In this document: positions 32,751-41,299 of the stretch, one piece after another | Layout of the letters: every line of letters begins with the position of its first letter | Numbering within the stretch: the first letter of the stretch is position 1 | Source: Flavobacterium notoginsengisoli | Lineage (GTDB): Bacteria; Bacteroidota; Bacteroidia; Flavobacteriales; Flavobacteriaceae | Reading direction: 5' to 3' | DNA length: 64,000 nt | Assembly: GCF_014207905.1 (NCBI RefSeq) | Contig: NZ_JACHLB010000005.1 | Span: forward strand, 403,663-467,662 | Position numbers and translations under genes: made by a program | The notes under the pieces: generated by a model | Seen by the model: only the letters and a program-made list of their open reading frames with translations | What the model was told of the DNA's origin: nothing | Databases searched by the model: none

Positions 32751-33104
32751 AATTACTTTTTTTAAGTTATAAAGTCATTTACGCTTTAATATTCTTTTTG
32801 GTTTTAAAATAAGCCAAGAAATAAACTAAAATAAAACCGGACTAACTAAAAGGTATTATGGATGAGTATTTTAAAGGGATATTATTTTGATAACTTACTT
32901 TGGTCAAAATAATTTCGCTGTTATCTTCACAATCAAAGCAGCCTGAAAAGATGAAATGGAAGGCTGAAATTTCTTTTTCTTTAGTTGTGATATGTTTAGA
33001 TCAGAAAAGCAGTTTAGATACTATACTTTTAATGTAACTTTATTAATCGTAAATTATGCATCAGGCTACTATATACTTATAGGGCTTGAATATGCGATTT
33101 AAAC
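32751..33104. other. Divergent gap between fasciclin and Crp/Fnr genes
   Basis: 354 bases, AT-rich, no credible gene. It must hold the two divergent promoters; I could not pick a convincing -33/-7 pair or a symmetrical Crp-type site. Confidence 0.5.
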
Positions 33105-33836
33105 ATGGAAGCGAATTATTTTTCAAATTGTTTACATTTACCAAATAATGTATCTCTTATGTACGAAGAATTAAAATATTGGTATTTGCGTGATCATAAA
33201 TTGTTTAGGACTTTGAGTTTTTCTCAAATCAAGCAACTTTGCATAATCACAGGTTTTAAAAAAGCCTCAAAAGGGGAAATTATTTATTTTTCATCTTCAG
33301 ATGTGCCCCGGATTTTTTTACTTAAAAAGGGGAATATCAAGATTGTTGCCCTGGATAGTAATGGCAACGAAACTATAAAGGACATTATCCAGAAAGGAGA
33401 TTTGTTTGGTGAACTGACTTTGGAAACAGATAATAAAAACGAAGAATATGCAAAAGTCCTTTCAGACGATGTTGCCATCTGCAGCTTTTTAATGTCTGAT
33501 TTTGAAGATTTATTGCTTCGTAATCCGACTTTAGCACTTTCATACACCAAGTTTGTAGGACTGAAAATGAAACGTATTAAAAACAATTATGCCAATCTAA
33601 TTTCTAAGGATGCCAAAACCAGATTGTATCAATTCCTGAAAGACTGGGCAGAACAGGAAGGCGTTAGAGAAGGAAATTCAGTAGCTATTGAAAATTATCT
33701 AACCCAAAATGATATTGCCCAGATTATCTGTACTTCCAGACAAACCGCTACACAATTGCTCAATGAGATGGAAACCAATCAGCTTTTAAACTACAACAGA
33801 AAAGAAATTATCATTCGAGATATTACCAAATTATAA
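33105..33836 (+). CDS. Crp/Fnr-family transcriptional regulator
   Basis: 243 residues: cyclic-nucleotide-binding-like beta roll (about 40-140) with QKGDLFGELTLETDN, dimer helix, and C-terminal winged HTH LTQNDIAQIICTSRQTATQL. The N-terminal Cys cluster of oxygen-sensing Fnr is absent, and the phosphate-binding R-S of cAMP receptors is not visible, so the effector is unknown. It lies 90 bases upstream of, and points into, the seven-gene operon, which it may regulate (inference). Confidence 0.93.
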   Translation: MEANYFSNCLHLPNNVSLMYEELKYWYLRDHKLFRTLSFSQIKQLCIITGFKKASKGEIIYFSSSDVPRIFLLKKGNIKIVALDSNGNETIKDIIQKGDLFGELTLETDNKNEEYAKVLSDDVAICSFLMSDFEDLLLRNPTLALSYTKFVGLKMKRIKNNYANLISKDAKTRLYQFLKDWAEQEGVREGNSVAIENYLTQNDIAQIICTSRQTATQLLNEMETNQLLNYNRKEIIIRDITKL

Positions 33837-33926
33837 TTATTTTGGGCTAAGTGTAAATTAGCCGACATTTTGCTTTTTTATAGTATGATAATTTTACATT
33901 ATTAAAAAGATGTAAAAACATACACT

Positions 33927-34523
33927 ATGAAAAAATTACTTTTTATTTTTTTAGCGACCCTTACTTGGGCTGCTAACGCGCAGAACATGATTGCTAAATC
34001 TGCCACTGATATCACTCCTTTGCTAATAGGAGAGAAGATTCCAAACCTTACTTTAAAATCATCGGATAATACAGATGTACAAATTTCAGACCTGCTAAAG
34101 AAGAAAAAGACAGTTCTAGTTTTTTATCGTGGAGGCTGGTGCCCGTATTGCAATATGCATCTGCAGGCATTGGCTGAAGCCGAAAAGCAAGTTCTGGATT
34201 TGGGATATCAAATTATTGCGGTAAGTCCTGATTCTGCTGAAAATTTAAAAATGACAGCAGAAAAAGATAAAGTAAAATACACCTTGCTTTCTGACTCAAA
34301 AGGAGAATTAATAAAAGCCATGGGAATTGCTTTTGAGGCTCCTGAAAACTATAAAAGTGTAATTAACGTAAATTCTAATGGAATGAATACTAGTTTTTTA
34401 CCTGTTCCGTCCGTTTTTGTTGTGAATCCCCAGAGTGATATCCTTTTTGAATATGTCTCTCCTGATTTTAAGCATCGTATCACTACCGAATTACTTGTTT
34501 CAGTATTAAAAAATTTAAAATAA
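33927..34523 (+). CDS. Exported peroxiredoxin-like (AhpC/TSA) protein
   Basis: 198 residues. Signal peptide (MKKLLFIFLATLTWAANAQ), then a thioredoxin-fold peroxiredoxin-like domain with FYRGGWCPYCNMHLQALAEA. The GWCPYC motif is the two-Cys version of the peroxiredoxin-like 2 family rather than classic TxxC. Likely reduces peroxides or disulfides in the periplasm. First gene of an operon with the YHS, DoxX, DinB-like, NRDE, ATP-grasp and LysE-like genes. Confidence 0.9.
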   Translation: MKKLLFIFLATLTWAANAQNMIAKSATDITPLLIGEKIPNLTLKSSDNTDVQISDLLKKKKTVLVFYRGGWCPYCNMHLQALAEAEKQVLDLGYQIIAVSPDSAENLKMTAEKDKVKYTLLSDSKGELIKAMGIAFEAPENYKSVINVNSNGMNTSFLPVPSVFVVNPQSDILFEYVSPDFKHRITTELLVSVLKNLK

Positions 34524-34528
34524 AAAAA

Positions 34529-34987
34529 ATGAAAAAGTTAGTATTACTTGTATTGATTTTGGTTTTTGGAGTTTCTTCTGCTCAAAATGATGCCAAAAGA
34601 GCTAGCCAGTATAATTTAGAAAACAAAACTGCCATTCAGGGTTATGATCCGGTAGGATATTTTAGTCAGGGAAAAGCAGTTAAAGGGAAAAAAGGGATCT
34701 CAGCTTCTTACCAGGGCGTGATTTATAATTTTTCGTCAGGTGAAAATAAAAATGCTTTTCTGAAAAATCCATCAAAATACGAACCTCAATACGGTGGCTG
34801 GTGTGCTTATGCGATGGGGAGCGCTGGCGAAAAAGTCGAAATAAACCCCGAAACGTTTAAAATTACTGATGGCAAACTTTTTCTGTTTTACAATGCCTTT
34901 TTCAACAACACCTTAAAAAGCTGGAATAAAGACGAGGGAAATTTAAAAATACAGGCAGATGACAACTGGAAAAAAATCTATAAATAA
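34529..34987 (+). CDS. Exported YHS-domain protein
   Basis: 152 residues. Signal peptide (MKKLVLLVLILVFGVSSAQ) and then a YHS-type domain: IQGYDPVGYFSQGKAVKGKK, GVIYNFSSGENKNAFLKNP and YGGWCAYAMGSAGEKVE. Proteins of this class bind metal or heme-like ligands; which one here is unknown. Starts 5 bases after the peroxiredoxin-like gene and is followed 7 bases later by the DoxX gene. Confidence 0.9.
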   Translation: MKKLVLLVLILVFGVSSAQNDAKRASQYNLENKTAIQGYDPVGYFSQGKAVKGKKGISASYQGVIYNFSSGENKNAFLKNPSKYEPQYGGWCAYAMGSAGEKVEINPETFKITDGKLFLFYNAFFNNTLKSWNKDEGNLKIQADDNWKKIYK

Positions 34988-34994
34988 CACGGTC

Positions 34995-35375
34995 ATGAAA
35001 AAGGAAATTTTAATATGGATTCTCAGAATTGCCGCCTCGGTAATTTTATTGCAGACCTTATATTTCAAGTTCAGCGCAGCAGAAGAAAGCATCTATATTT
35101 TCACTGCCCTAGGAGTAGAACCTTACGGAAGAATTGGTTCAGCAATAGCCGAATTGATAGTTGTAATTTTAATCCTGATTCCAAAAACAACCTGGATTGG
35201 TGCTTTGGGTGGAATTGGGGTAATGACCGGAGCTATTTTATCACATGTATTTGTTTTGGGACTCGTGGTAAAAGATGACGGCGGATTGCTTTTTAGTCTG
35301 GCTATTATTACCTTATTATGCTGCCTGGGTTTGCTTTATTTCAACAAAAACAAATTGTCTAATCTTCTAAATTAA
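34995..35375 (+). CDS. DoxX-family membrane protein
   Basis: 126 residues from MKKEILIWILRIAASVILLQ. A frame from 34959 would overlap the YHS gene and adds 12 polar residues, so it is rejected. Four membrane helices with LGVEPYGRIGSAIAELIVV, the DoxX pattern. DoxX-type proteins are linked to oxidative-stress and thiol or sulfur redox at the inner membrane. In the middle of the operon. Confidence 0.9.
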   Translation: MKKEILIWILRIAASVILLQTLYFKFSAAEESIYIFTALGVEPYGRIGSAIAELIVVILILIPKTTWIGALGGIGVMTGAILSHVFVLGLVVKDDGGLLFSLAIITLLCCLGLLYFNKNKLSNLLN

Positions 35376-35381
35376 AAGATC

Positions 35382-35870
35382 ATGTTACTAGAATCAATAC
35401 GCCAGAGTTTAGATGAGTTAATTTATCTATTAGATCAATTGTCAGATCAGGATTATTCAAAATCTTGCCAGGCTTTAAGTAATGCCACAATTGGCGAACA
35501 TACAAGACATATTCTGGAGATGTTTCAATGCCTGGAACAAAGTTATGATTCGGGGATTTTAAATTATGATGACCGCCAGAGAAATAAGCAAATTCAAACC
35601 GAAACAGAATTTGCCAAACAATGCATTACTCAAATTAAAACAGGATTGAAAAGCGAAAACAAAATAATCTGTCTCGAACAGTTTATTGATGGTCTTACCA
35701 TGAGGATTCAAAGTAATTATTATAGGGAACTGCTCTATAATTTAGAGCATTGTGTGCATCATCAGGCCCTCATAAAAGTGGCCGTTTTGCAATTCGAAAA
35801 TATTATCATTGATGAAAATTTTGGTGTAGCGCGCTCGACCATAGCATACAGAAAACAATGTGTACAGTAA
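35382..35870 (+). CDS. DinB/YfiT-like four-helix protein
   Basis: 162 residues, helical. Metal-ligand His pattern of the DinB superfamily: GEHTRHILEMF near residue 45 and LEHCVHHQALI near residue 127. These proteins often act as metal-dependent thiol transferases or hydrolases (bacillithiol, mycothiol), but specificity is not readable here. Overlaps the NRDE gene by 13 bases. Confidence 0.85.
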   Translation: MLLESIRQSLDELIYLLDQLSDQDYSKSCQALSNATIGEHTRHILEMFQCLEQSYDSGILNYDDRQRNKQIQTETEFAKQCITQIKTGLKSENKIICLEQFIDGLTMRIQSNYYRELLYNLEHCVHHQALIKVAVLQFENIIIDENFGVARSTIAYRKQCVQ

Positions 35871-36568
35871 GTTTTGTAAATAATAACGGAGTTGTAATGA
35901 TCACTTCAAACAGGGATGAAAAAGTAATTCGTCCCAGTGCTATTATGCCCAGGAATTATAAGCATAAGGGAAAAAATATGATGTACCCAAAAGATTCAAA
36001 AGCGGGAGGAACCTGGTTTGTCATGGATGAAAACGGAACAGTTCTGGTTTTGCTAAATGGCGGAATCGCAAAACACAATGTGATACTGCCTTATCGAAAA
36101 AGCCGCGGACTAATTGTTTTGGACATTATTTCGGATGATTCTCCAAAGGATTTTTGGAAACAAATTGATCTGGATAATATTGAGCCTTTTACGCTGGTTT
36201 TGTATCAGGAAAAAGAGTTGTACGAATTGATTTGGGATGGCATTGAAAAAAAGACCACAATATTAGATGAATCCCGAAATTATATTTGGTCATCAGTTAC
36301 TTTATATACAGATCCGGTAAGAAAGAAAAGATCAGACTGGTTTTTTGATTTTTTGAAAGATAAAAATGAAATATCACCATTGGAAATGCTGGATTTTCAT
36401 CGAAACACAAGCAGCGAAGACACTCAAAATGGTTTAATTATCAATAGAGAAAATAGGATGAAAACCCTGAGCGTAACCCAAAGCGTAATAGAGCAAAATA
36501 GGGGGGTAATGAAATATTATGATTTAGTCAAAGCAGAAGATTTTTCAACCTCATTTATTCGAATTTAA
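35858..36568 (+). CDS. NRDE-family (TANGO2-like) protein
   Basis: 236 residues starting MCTVSFV, with the family-defining N-R-D-E near residue 19 in MITSNRDEKV, and later GTWFVMDENG and LLNGG. The mature N-terminus could be the Cys after Met removal, as in N-terminal nucleophile hydrolases. TANGO2 homologues are implicated in heme trafficking, but function in bacteria is open. Overlapping start with the DinB-like gene implies coupled translation. Confidence 0.88.
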   Translation: MCTVSFVNNNGVVMITSNRDEKVIRPSAIMPRNYKHKGKNMMYPKDSKAGGTWFVMDENGTVLVLLNGGIAKHNVILPYRKSRGLIVLDIISDDSPKDFWKQIDLDNIEPFTLVLYQEKELYELIWDGIEKKTTILDESRNYIWSSVTLYTDPVRKKRSDWFFDFLKDKNEISPLEMLDFHRNTSSEDTQNGLIINRENRMKTLSVTQSVIEQNRGVMKYYDLVKAEDFSTSFIRI

Positions 36569-36578
36569 AAACATTCAG

Positions 36579-37613
36579 ATGAAACTATTTTTTCATAAAA
36601 TTACCAATTGGGAATATTGGCCATTTCAGGTTCTGTATGTTCCTATCTATTTTCTTTGGGCCTATTATGCCATCAGAGCAAGATCGATTTTTTTCTTTAA
36701 TGCCTCTAATCCGAAAATCAAAAACGGCGGGTTTATGATGGAAAGCAAAAAACAGATTTATGATCTGCTTCCTGAAAAATGCTACCCGAAAACCATTTTA
36801 ATTAAAGAAAATACGGATTTTAAAACCATAGCAGATAAGGTATTAGAAAGGGAAATCTATTTCCCGTTAATTGCAAAGCCGGATATTGGCCTGCGTGGTT
36901 CGGGCGTGAAAAAAATTAAAACAATATCGGAGCTGAAAGACTATGCCCAAAAAGCAAATTTTGACTTTTTAGTACAGGATTTAATTCCATTCAAGAATGA
37001 AGTAGGTGTTTTTTATGTTCGTCATCCGCTCGAAAAATATGGAAAAATTACCGGAATTGTCTCTAAAGAATTTTTGATTGTAAGAGGTGATGGAAAATCT
37101 ACAATTGAAAATCTGATCAAACAAACGCCAAGATTTCAGTTGCAGTTTGATGTTTTAAAAGAAGAGTATGGTGATCAATTGGAGCTGATATTACCCCGAG
37201 GCGAAACCATAAATTTAGTTCCATTTGGCAATCACGCCCGGGGCGCAAAATTTTTGGATGGCAGCCATTGGGTTACGCCAAAATTAACCAAGATGATCAA
37301 TGAGCTCGCTGCTCAAATTCCTGAATTTTATTTCGGGCGTTTCGATATCATGTACAACACTTTTGAAGAATTAGAACAAGGAGAAAACTTCCAGATTGTA
37401 GAATTAAACGGTGCGGCAAGCGAACCTACACATATTTATGACCCCAAACATTCGGTTTGGTTTGCATGGAAAGAACTGGCACGACATATTACTTATATGT
37501 ATGAAATAAGTGTTGAAAACCATAAAACGGGCATTCCGTATTTAGATTACAAAGTGGGAATACGTGAGTACAGATTGCATCTGGCACAAAACAATAAAAT
37601 AATGAATTTCTAG
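36579..37613 (+). CDS. ATP-grasp ligase-like protein with N-terminal membrane segment
   Basis: 344 residues. Hydrophobic stretch near residues 13-40 (WPFQVLYVPIYFLWAYYAIR) followed by an ATP-grasp fold: FPLIAKPDIGLRGSGVKKI, FLVQDLIPFKNEVGVFYVR, ISKEF-like linker and the metal site FGRFDIMYN...FQIVELNGAASEPTHIYDP. ATP-grasp enzymes join a carboxylate to an amine or thiol through an acyl phosphate. The substrate is unknown. It is 10 bases after NRDE and 2 bases before the exporter-like gene. Confidence 0.88.
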   Translation: MKLFFHKITNWEYWPFQVLYVPIYFLWAYYAIRARSIFFFNASNPKIKNGGFMMESKKQIYDLLPEKCYPKTILIKENTDFKTIADKVLEREIYFPLIAKPDIGLRGSGVKKIKTISELKDYAQKANFDFLVQDLIPFKNEVGVFYVRHPLEKYGKITGIVSKEFLIVRGDGKSTIENLIKQTPRFQLQFDVLKEEYGDQLELILPRGETINLVPFGNHARGAKFLDGSHWVTPKLTKMINELAAQIPEFYFGRFDIMYNTFEELEQGENFQIVELNGAASEPTHIYDPKHSVWFAWKELARHITYMYEISVENHKTGIPYLDYKVGIREYRLHLAQNNKIMNF

Positions 37614-37615
37614 AA

Positions 37616-38260
37616 ATGAAAAAGGTAAAAAATATTTCAGTTGGATTTCTGGTGAGTTTTCTCGGATCAGTTCCGCTGGGATACTTAAACTTAGTTGGAC
37701 TGGAAATCTATGCAAAATCAGGATTTCATAATTTGGTTTTCTTTTTGTTTGGAGTCATATTTATAGAAACCTTTGTGATTTATTTTACGCTGCTTTTCGC
37801 CAGAGAGCTTATAAAAAACAGAAAACTCATGAAGGTCATAGATCTGTTTTCAGTTGGCTTCATGCTTACTCTGGCGTTTGTTTTTTATTTGAATTTCAAT
37901 CACCCGGCAGAGTCTGATTATTATTTAGAGAGATATTTGATCTATTCTCCATTTATAATTGGCGTAATTTTAAATGGATTTAATTTTTTACAATTGCCTT
38001 TTTGGACCAGCTGGAATTTATATTTGCTCAATGAAAAATATATTACCATTCAAAGGAAGCTAAAATATTATTATATCGCAGGAACCTTAATGGGTATTTT
38101 TACAGGAATGCTTAGCGTAATAATAATATTGCAGTCTGTTTTACAAGACACAAATCAATTCGCAAAGGGCATACTGCCTGTTTTTATTCCGCTTTTTTTT
38201 ATTGCTTTAGCAGGTATTCAATTGTTTAAAGTATATAAGAAATATTTCAGTGTGTATTAG
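37616..38260 (+). CDS. LysE-like membrane exporter
   Basis: 214 residues, about six membrane helices. The first, VGFLVSFLGSVPLGYLNLVG, resembles the start of LysE/RhtB exporters, but the family motif is loose. It is the last gene of the operon and starts 2 bases after the ATP-grasp gene. A product made by that ligase might be exported by this protein (inference). Confidence 0.7.
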   Translation: MKKVKNISVGFLVSFLGSVPLGYLNLVGLEIYAKSGFHNLVFFLFGVIFIETFVIYFTLLFARELIKNRKLMKVIDLFSVGFMLTLAFVFYLNFNHPAESDYYLERYLIYSPFIIGVILNGFNFLQLPFWTSWNLYLLNEKYITIQRKLKYYYIAGTLMGIFTGMLSVIIILQSVLQDTNQFAKGILPVFIPLFFIALAGIQLFKVYKKYFSVY

Positions 38261-38333
38261 AATTTTAAAAGGGTAAAATTTATTATGATTTGCAGGTGAT
38301 TTTTAGTGGAGACTATTAATTAATAATTTTTCA

Positions 38334-38443
38334 GGAGCTTTTCCCGCTATCGGTTCCACCCGAGTGCCAGCGTACTGGCGAAGCAATCTTTTGTGCCAGG
38401 CCCCGGCACAAAAGGATTTCACTGCCATCGAGGGTAGGGCTGC
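38334..38443. repeat. Dispersed intergenic element, copy A
   Basis: Begins GGAGCTTTTCCCGCTAT and contains hairpin TTTTGTGCC (38389-38397)/GGCACAAAA (38405-38413), then ATTTC and GGGTAGGGCTGC. An extra hairpin GCCAG/CTGGC (38366-38379) is inserted relative to copy B at 55408-55493. The order of words is the same in both copies, so this is one repeat family. The rest of the 398-base gap holds only the nhaA promoter. Confidence 0.85.
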
Positions 38444-38622
38444 CACAGAGCCCTGTTTTGTCGTGGAGGACTGCACATTCAAACGCAATTCTTTGCAGCA
38501 AACCTGAATTTTACCTGCTGAAATGATAAATTACAGTCTGAATATTATTCTTTAAATCACACGAAAAATATTTCCATGCAGCCCTGTTTAAAATACAGTC
38601 TATTGGTTTTTGGTATATTTAA

Positions 38623-38653
38623 TTGGAGGTACAGTTATAATGAGTTAAATTTG
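38623..38653 (+). promoter_or_regulatory. Bacteroidetes-type promoter of nhaA
   Basis: TTGG (38623-38626), 19-base spacer and TAAATTTG (38646-38653), a full match to TAnnTTTG, ending 5 bases before the ATG. The mRNA would have almost no leader. Confidence 0.6.
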
Positions 38654-38658
38654 TATTT

Positions 38659-39852
38659 ATGGCAAAACTCATAAATCTTAAGGTCTTTTCTCATTTTTTC
38701 CGATCCTCCTCTGCAGGTGGAATTATATTATTAATCTGTGTACTTATATCACTTTTGATTGCCAACTCGGGATGGTCGGGTGGTTTTAAGGAACTGCTTA
38801 ATTTTGAACTGGGATTCAATACTTCTTTGCTGCATTTAAAATATCCGGTTTTACTCTGGATCAATGACGGGCTTATGGCTGTTTTTTTTCTTCTTGTAGG
38901 ACTGGAAATAAAAAGGGAGATAGTGGAAGGGGAGCTTTCTTCATTTGTCCAGGCTTCCCTTCCGGTGCTTGCCGCAGTGGGCGGTGTAGCGGTTCCGGCC
39001 TTAATTTATTTCTTTTTTAATAATGGCGATCCGCATACGGCCAAAGGCTGGGGGATTCCAATGGCTACCGATATTGCTTTTGCACTGGGGATTTTATCCC
39101 TTTTAGGCAGTAAGGTACCATCGGGCCTTAAAATATTTCTGGCCGCGCTGGCTATTGTGGATGACCTTATTGCAATTTTAGTAATAGCCCTATTTTACTC
39201 CTCGGAATTGAATTTTCTCTATTTAGGATATGCAGGGGCATTGTTTGTTTTATTGATAATCTTTAATCGAATGGGTGTCAAAAATATACTTTTTTACCTG
39301 ATCCCCGGAGCAGTTATCTGGTATTTTATTCATCACTCGGGTATTCATGCCACTATTGCCGGTGTTCTGGTAGCCGTAACGCTGCCCACTACTGAGGATG
39401 ATACGGAGTCTGCTCTTGAAAAACTGGAACATGCCCTGACCCGTCCAGTGAATTTTATAATTATGCCCATTTTTGCCCTTGCCAATACCAATATCACTTT
39501 TGAAACTGAAATGATATCAGGGCTTTTCAGTAATCTGGGACTGGGTATTATCCTTGGATTATTTTTAGGTAAACCCATTGGAATTTTTATAATGTCATGG
39601 CTGTCGGTCAAGCTGAAAATTGCCGAACTTCCCCAGTCTGTTACCTGGATGCATGTGCTGGGGCTTGGTCTGCTGGGCGGGATCGGATTTACAATGTCGA
39701 TTTTTATAGCACTTCTTTCCTTTGGAGATGCACTGCATCAAAATGAAGCCAAATTCGCGATACTCATTGCCTCTACAATTGCCGGTATTTCAGGGTTTTG
39801 CATTTTGAGCCTGTACAATAAAAAGCAGAAAAAAGCTCTTGGGGAAAATTAA
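38659..39852 (+). CDS. nhaA: Na+/H+ antiporter NhaA
   Basis: 397 residues, about 12 membrane helices. It carries the NhaA ion site AIVDDLIAILVIALFY with the paired Asp, and also FFLLVGLEIKREIVEGELS, PMATDIAFALGILSLLG and GGIGFTMSIFIALLSFG. It exports Na+ in exchange for protons. Its stop codon overlaps by 4 bases the stop of the convergent DUF389 gene, leaving no space for a conventional terminator. Confidence 0.97.
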   Translation: MAKLINLKVFSHFFRSSSAGGIILLICVLISLLIANSGWSGGFKELLNFELGFNTSLLHLKYPVLLWINDGLMAVFFLLVGLEIKREIVEGELSSFVQASLPVLAAVGGVAVPALIYFFFNNGDPHTAKGWGIPMATDIAFALGILSLLGSKVPSGLKIFLAALAIVDDLIAILVIALFYSSELNFLYLGYAGALFVLLIIFNRMGVKNILFYLIPGAVIWYFIHHSGIHATIAGVLVAVTLPTTEDDTESALEKLEHALTRPVNFIIMPIFALANTNITFETEMISGLFSNLGLGIILGLFLGKPIGIFIMSWLSVKLKIAELPQSVTWMHVLGLGLLGGIGFTMSIFIALLSFGDALHQNEAKFAILIASTIAGISGFCILSLYNKKQKKALGEN

Positions 39853-41159
39853 TGTTTCTTGAAAAGTTCCACATCTTTTACCAGCAGGCGCTCATTGAGC
39901 CACAGCTTGAGTTTGTCGCTCTGGGCCGGACTTAGAGTTTTAGCGCCGTCATAGATAACGGCCGTTATCGTTGTAATGCTGTCTTTTTGATTAACAAGGC
40001 TGCTTTTATTGATAGAGAGTGAACTTACAGCTGGAAATAAAACCCGGGTTTCTTTTAAAATCTGAAGGTTGTCAAATTTGTTCCTGGTCAGCTGCTTTTC
40101 CAGCTGCATGATCTTAACGTCTTTTACATTCATCTCATTCTCACTGCTTTTAATCTGGCTCAGGATATCGCCCTTTAGAGCATTGAAGCGGTCAGTGCTG
40201 TCCTGACGGATCTGCAATTGTGTGCCGGCCAGGTATTTATTTTGGTTCAGTTTATCTTTAAGCTCTTTTATTTCTAATGCGGAAAACCGTCTGGAGAGGA
40301 AAGCCAGCTCGAGTTTTTTAGCTTTAGGCGTAAAATCAGTTTTTTTATACACTATGGTATATCCTTTATTGGTGAATTCACTCTCAATGAAAAGATCTGC
40401 ATTTTTTTTAAACTGCTGCTCCCTGTACAGTGAGTAAGCCAGATAACTGCTGGGCACCAGCATAACTGTTATTAAAAAAGCAATGGTATACTTTACCCGT
40501 TTTTGGTGTTTTTCATCTACCTGTTTAACGGCCGGGTAATTAAGGTATTTAATGATTAAAAAAGTAGCAATTCCTATAAAGACGCAGTTGATGCAGTAGA
40601 GATAAAATGCCCCTAAAAAAAAGGTCCACTGCGCGGTGGCAATCCCGTAACCGGCCGTACACAGCGGCGGCATAAGGGCCGTTGCAATGGCAACCCCTGG
40701 AATTGGATTGCCTTTTTCCGATCTGGTAACGGCAATCACTCCCACAACACCTCCAAAAAAGGCGATAAGGATATCATAGATATTTGGGGAAGTCCTGGCC
40801 AGCAGTTCGGACTGTACATCCTTGAAGGGACTAAGGTAAAAATACAAGGTCGAAACCACCAGGCTTACTACTGTTGCAGTCAGTAAATTTTTGAGTGACC
40901 TTTTAAGCAATGAAAAATCATAAATACCCAATGCGAATCCGGCCCCCACAATCGGCCCCATGAGAGGGGATATGAGCATTGCCCCGATAATCACAGCTGT
41001 TGAGTTTACATTTAACCCAACCGAGGCGACAATAATGGCGCAGGCCAATATCCAAAGGTTTGCTCCTTTGAACGTTATATTGTTCTTTACCGCCTCCAGG
41101 GTTTTTACCCTGTCATCTTCTCCATCGCGAAGGTTGAGCAGGTCTGTAATTTTTCTCAT
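39849..41159 (-). CDS. DUF389 membrane protein
   Basis: 436 residues. N-terminal soluble part, then about six membrane helices with AVIIGAMLISPLMGPIVGAG, the DUF389 hallmark (residues about 55-75), and a long C-terminal domain after residue 235 with a coiled-coil stretch (KSSENEMNVKDVKIMQLEKQ). Function of DUF389 is unknown. Composition is more G+C-rich than the region 1 genes, like the flanking nhaA and ClC genes. Confidence 0.9.
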   Translation of the reverse strand: MRKITDLLNLRDGEDDRVKTLEAVKNNITFKGANLWILACAIIVASVGLNVNSTAVIIGAMLISPLMGPIVGAGFALGIYDFSLLKRSLKNLLTATVVSLVVSTLYFYLSPFKDVQSELLARTSPNIYDILIAFFGGVVGVIAVTRSEKGNPIPGVAIATALMPPLCTAGYGIATAQWTFFLGAFYLYCINCVFIGIATFLIIKYLNYPAVKQVDEKHQKRVKYTIAFLITVMLVPSSYLAYSLYREQQFKKNADLFIESEFTNKGYTIVYKKTDFTPKAKKLELAFLSRRFSALEIKELKDKLNQNKYLAGTQLQIRQDSTDRFNALKGDILSQIKSSENEMNVKDVKIMQLEKQLTRNKFDNLQILKETRVLFPAVSSLSINKSSLVNQKDSITTITAVIYDGAKTLSPAQSDKLKLWLNERLLVKDVELFKKH

Positions 41160-41299
41160 AATCTATATAATTAGCAAGCGATTTAATACGCTATTTTGGC
41201 ATGTAGGACTAAGATAAGACTAATTTTAATAATTATTTACTGAAATCGGGCAAATGAGAACTCAAAGCTGATTGAATTTATTTTATGCAAGGGAAGGTT

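Noticed and set aside
38303..38488. 61-codon minus-strand frame
   Set aside because: It lies over the dispersed repeat copy A and its hairpins; copy B has no equivalent frame.
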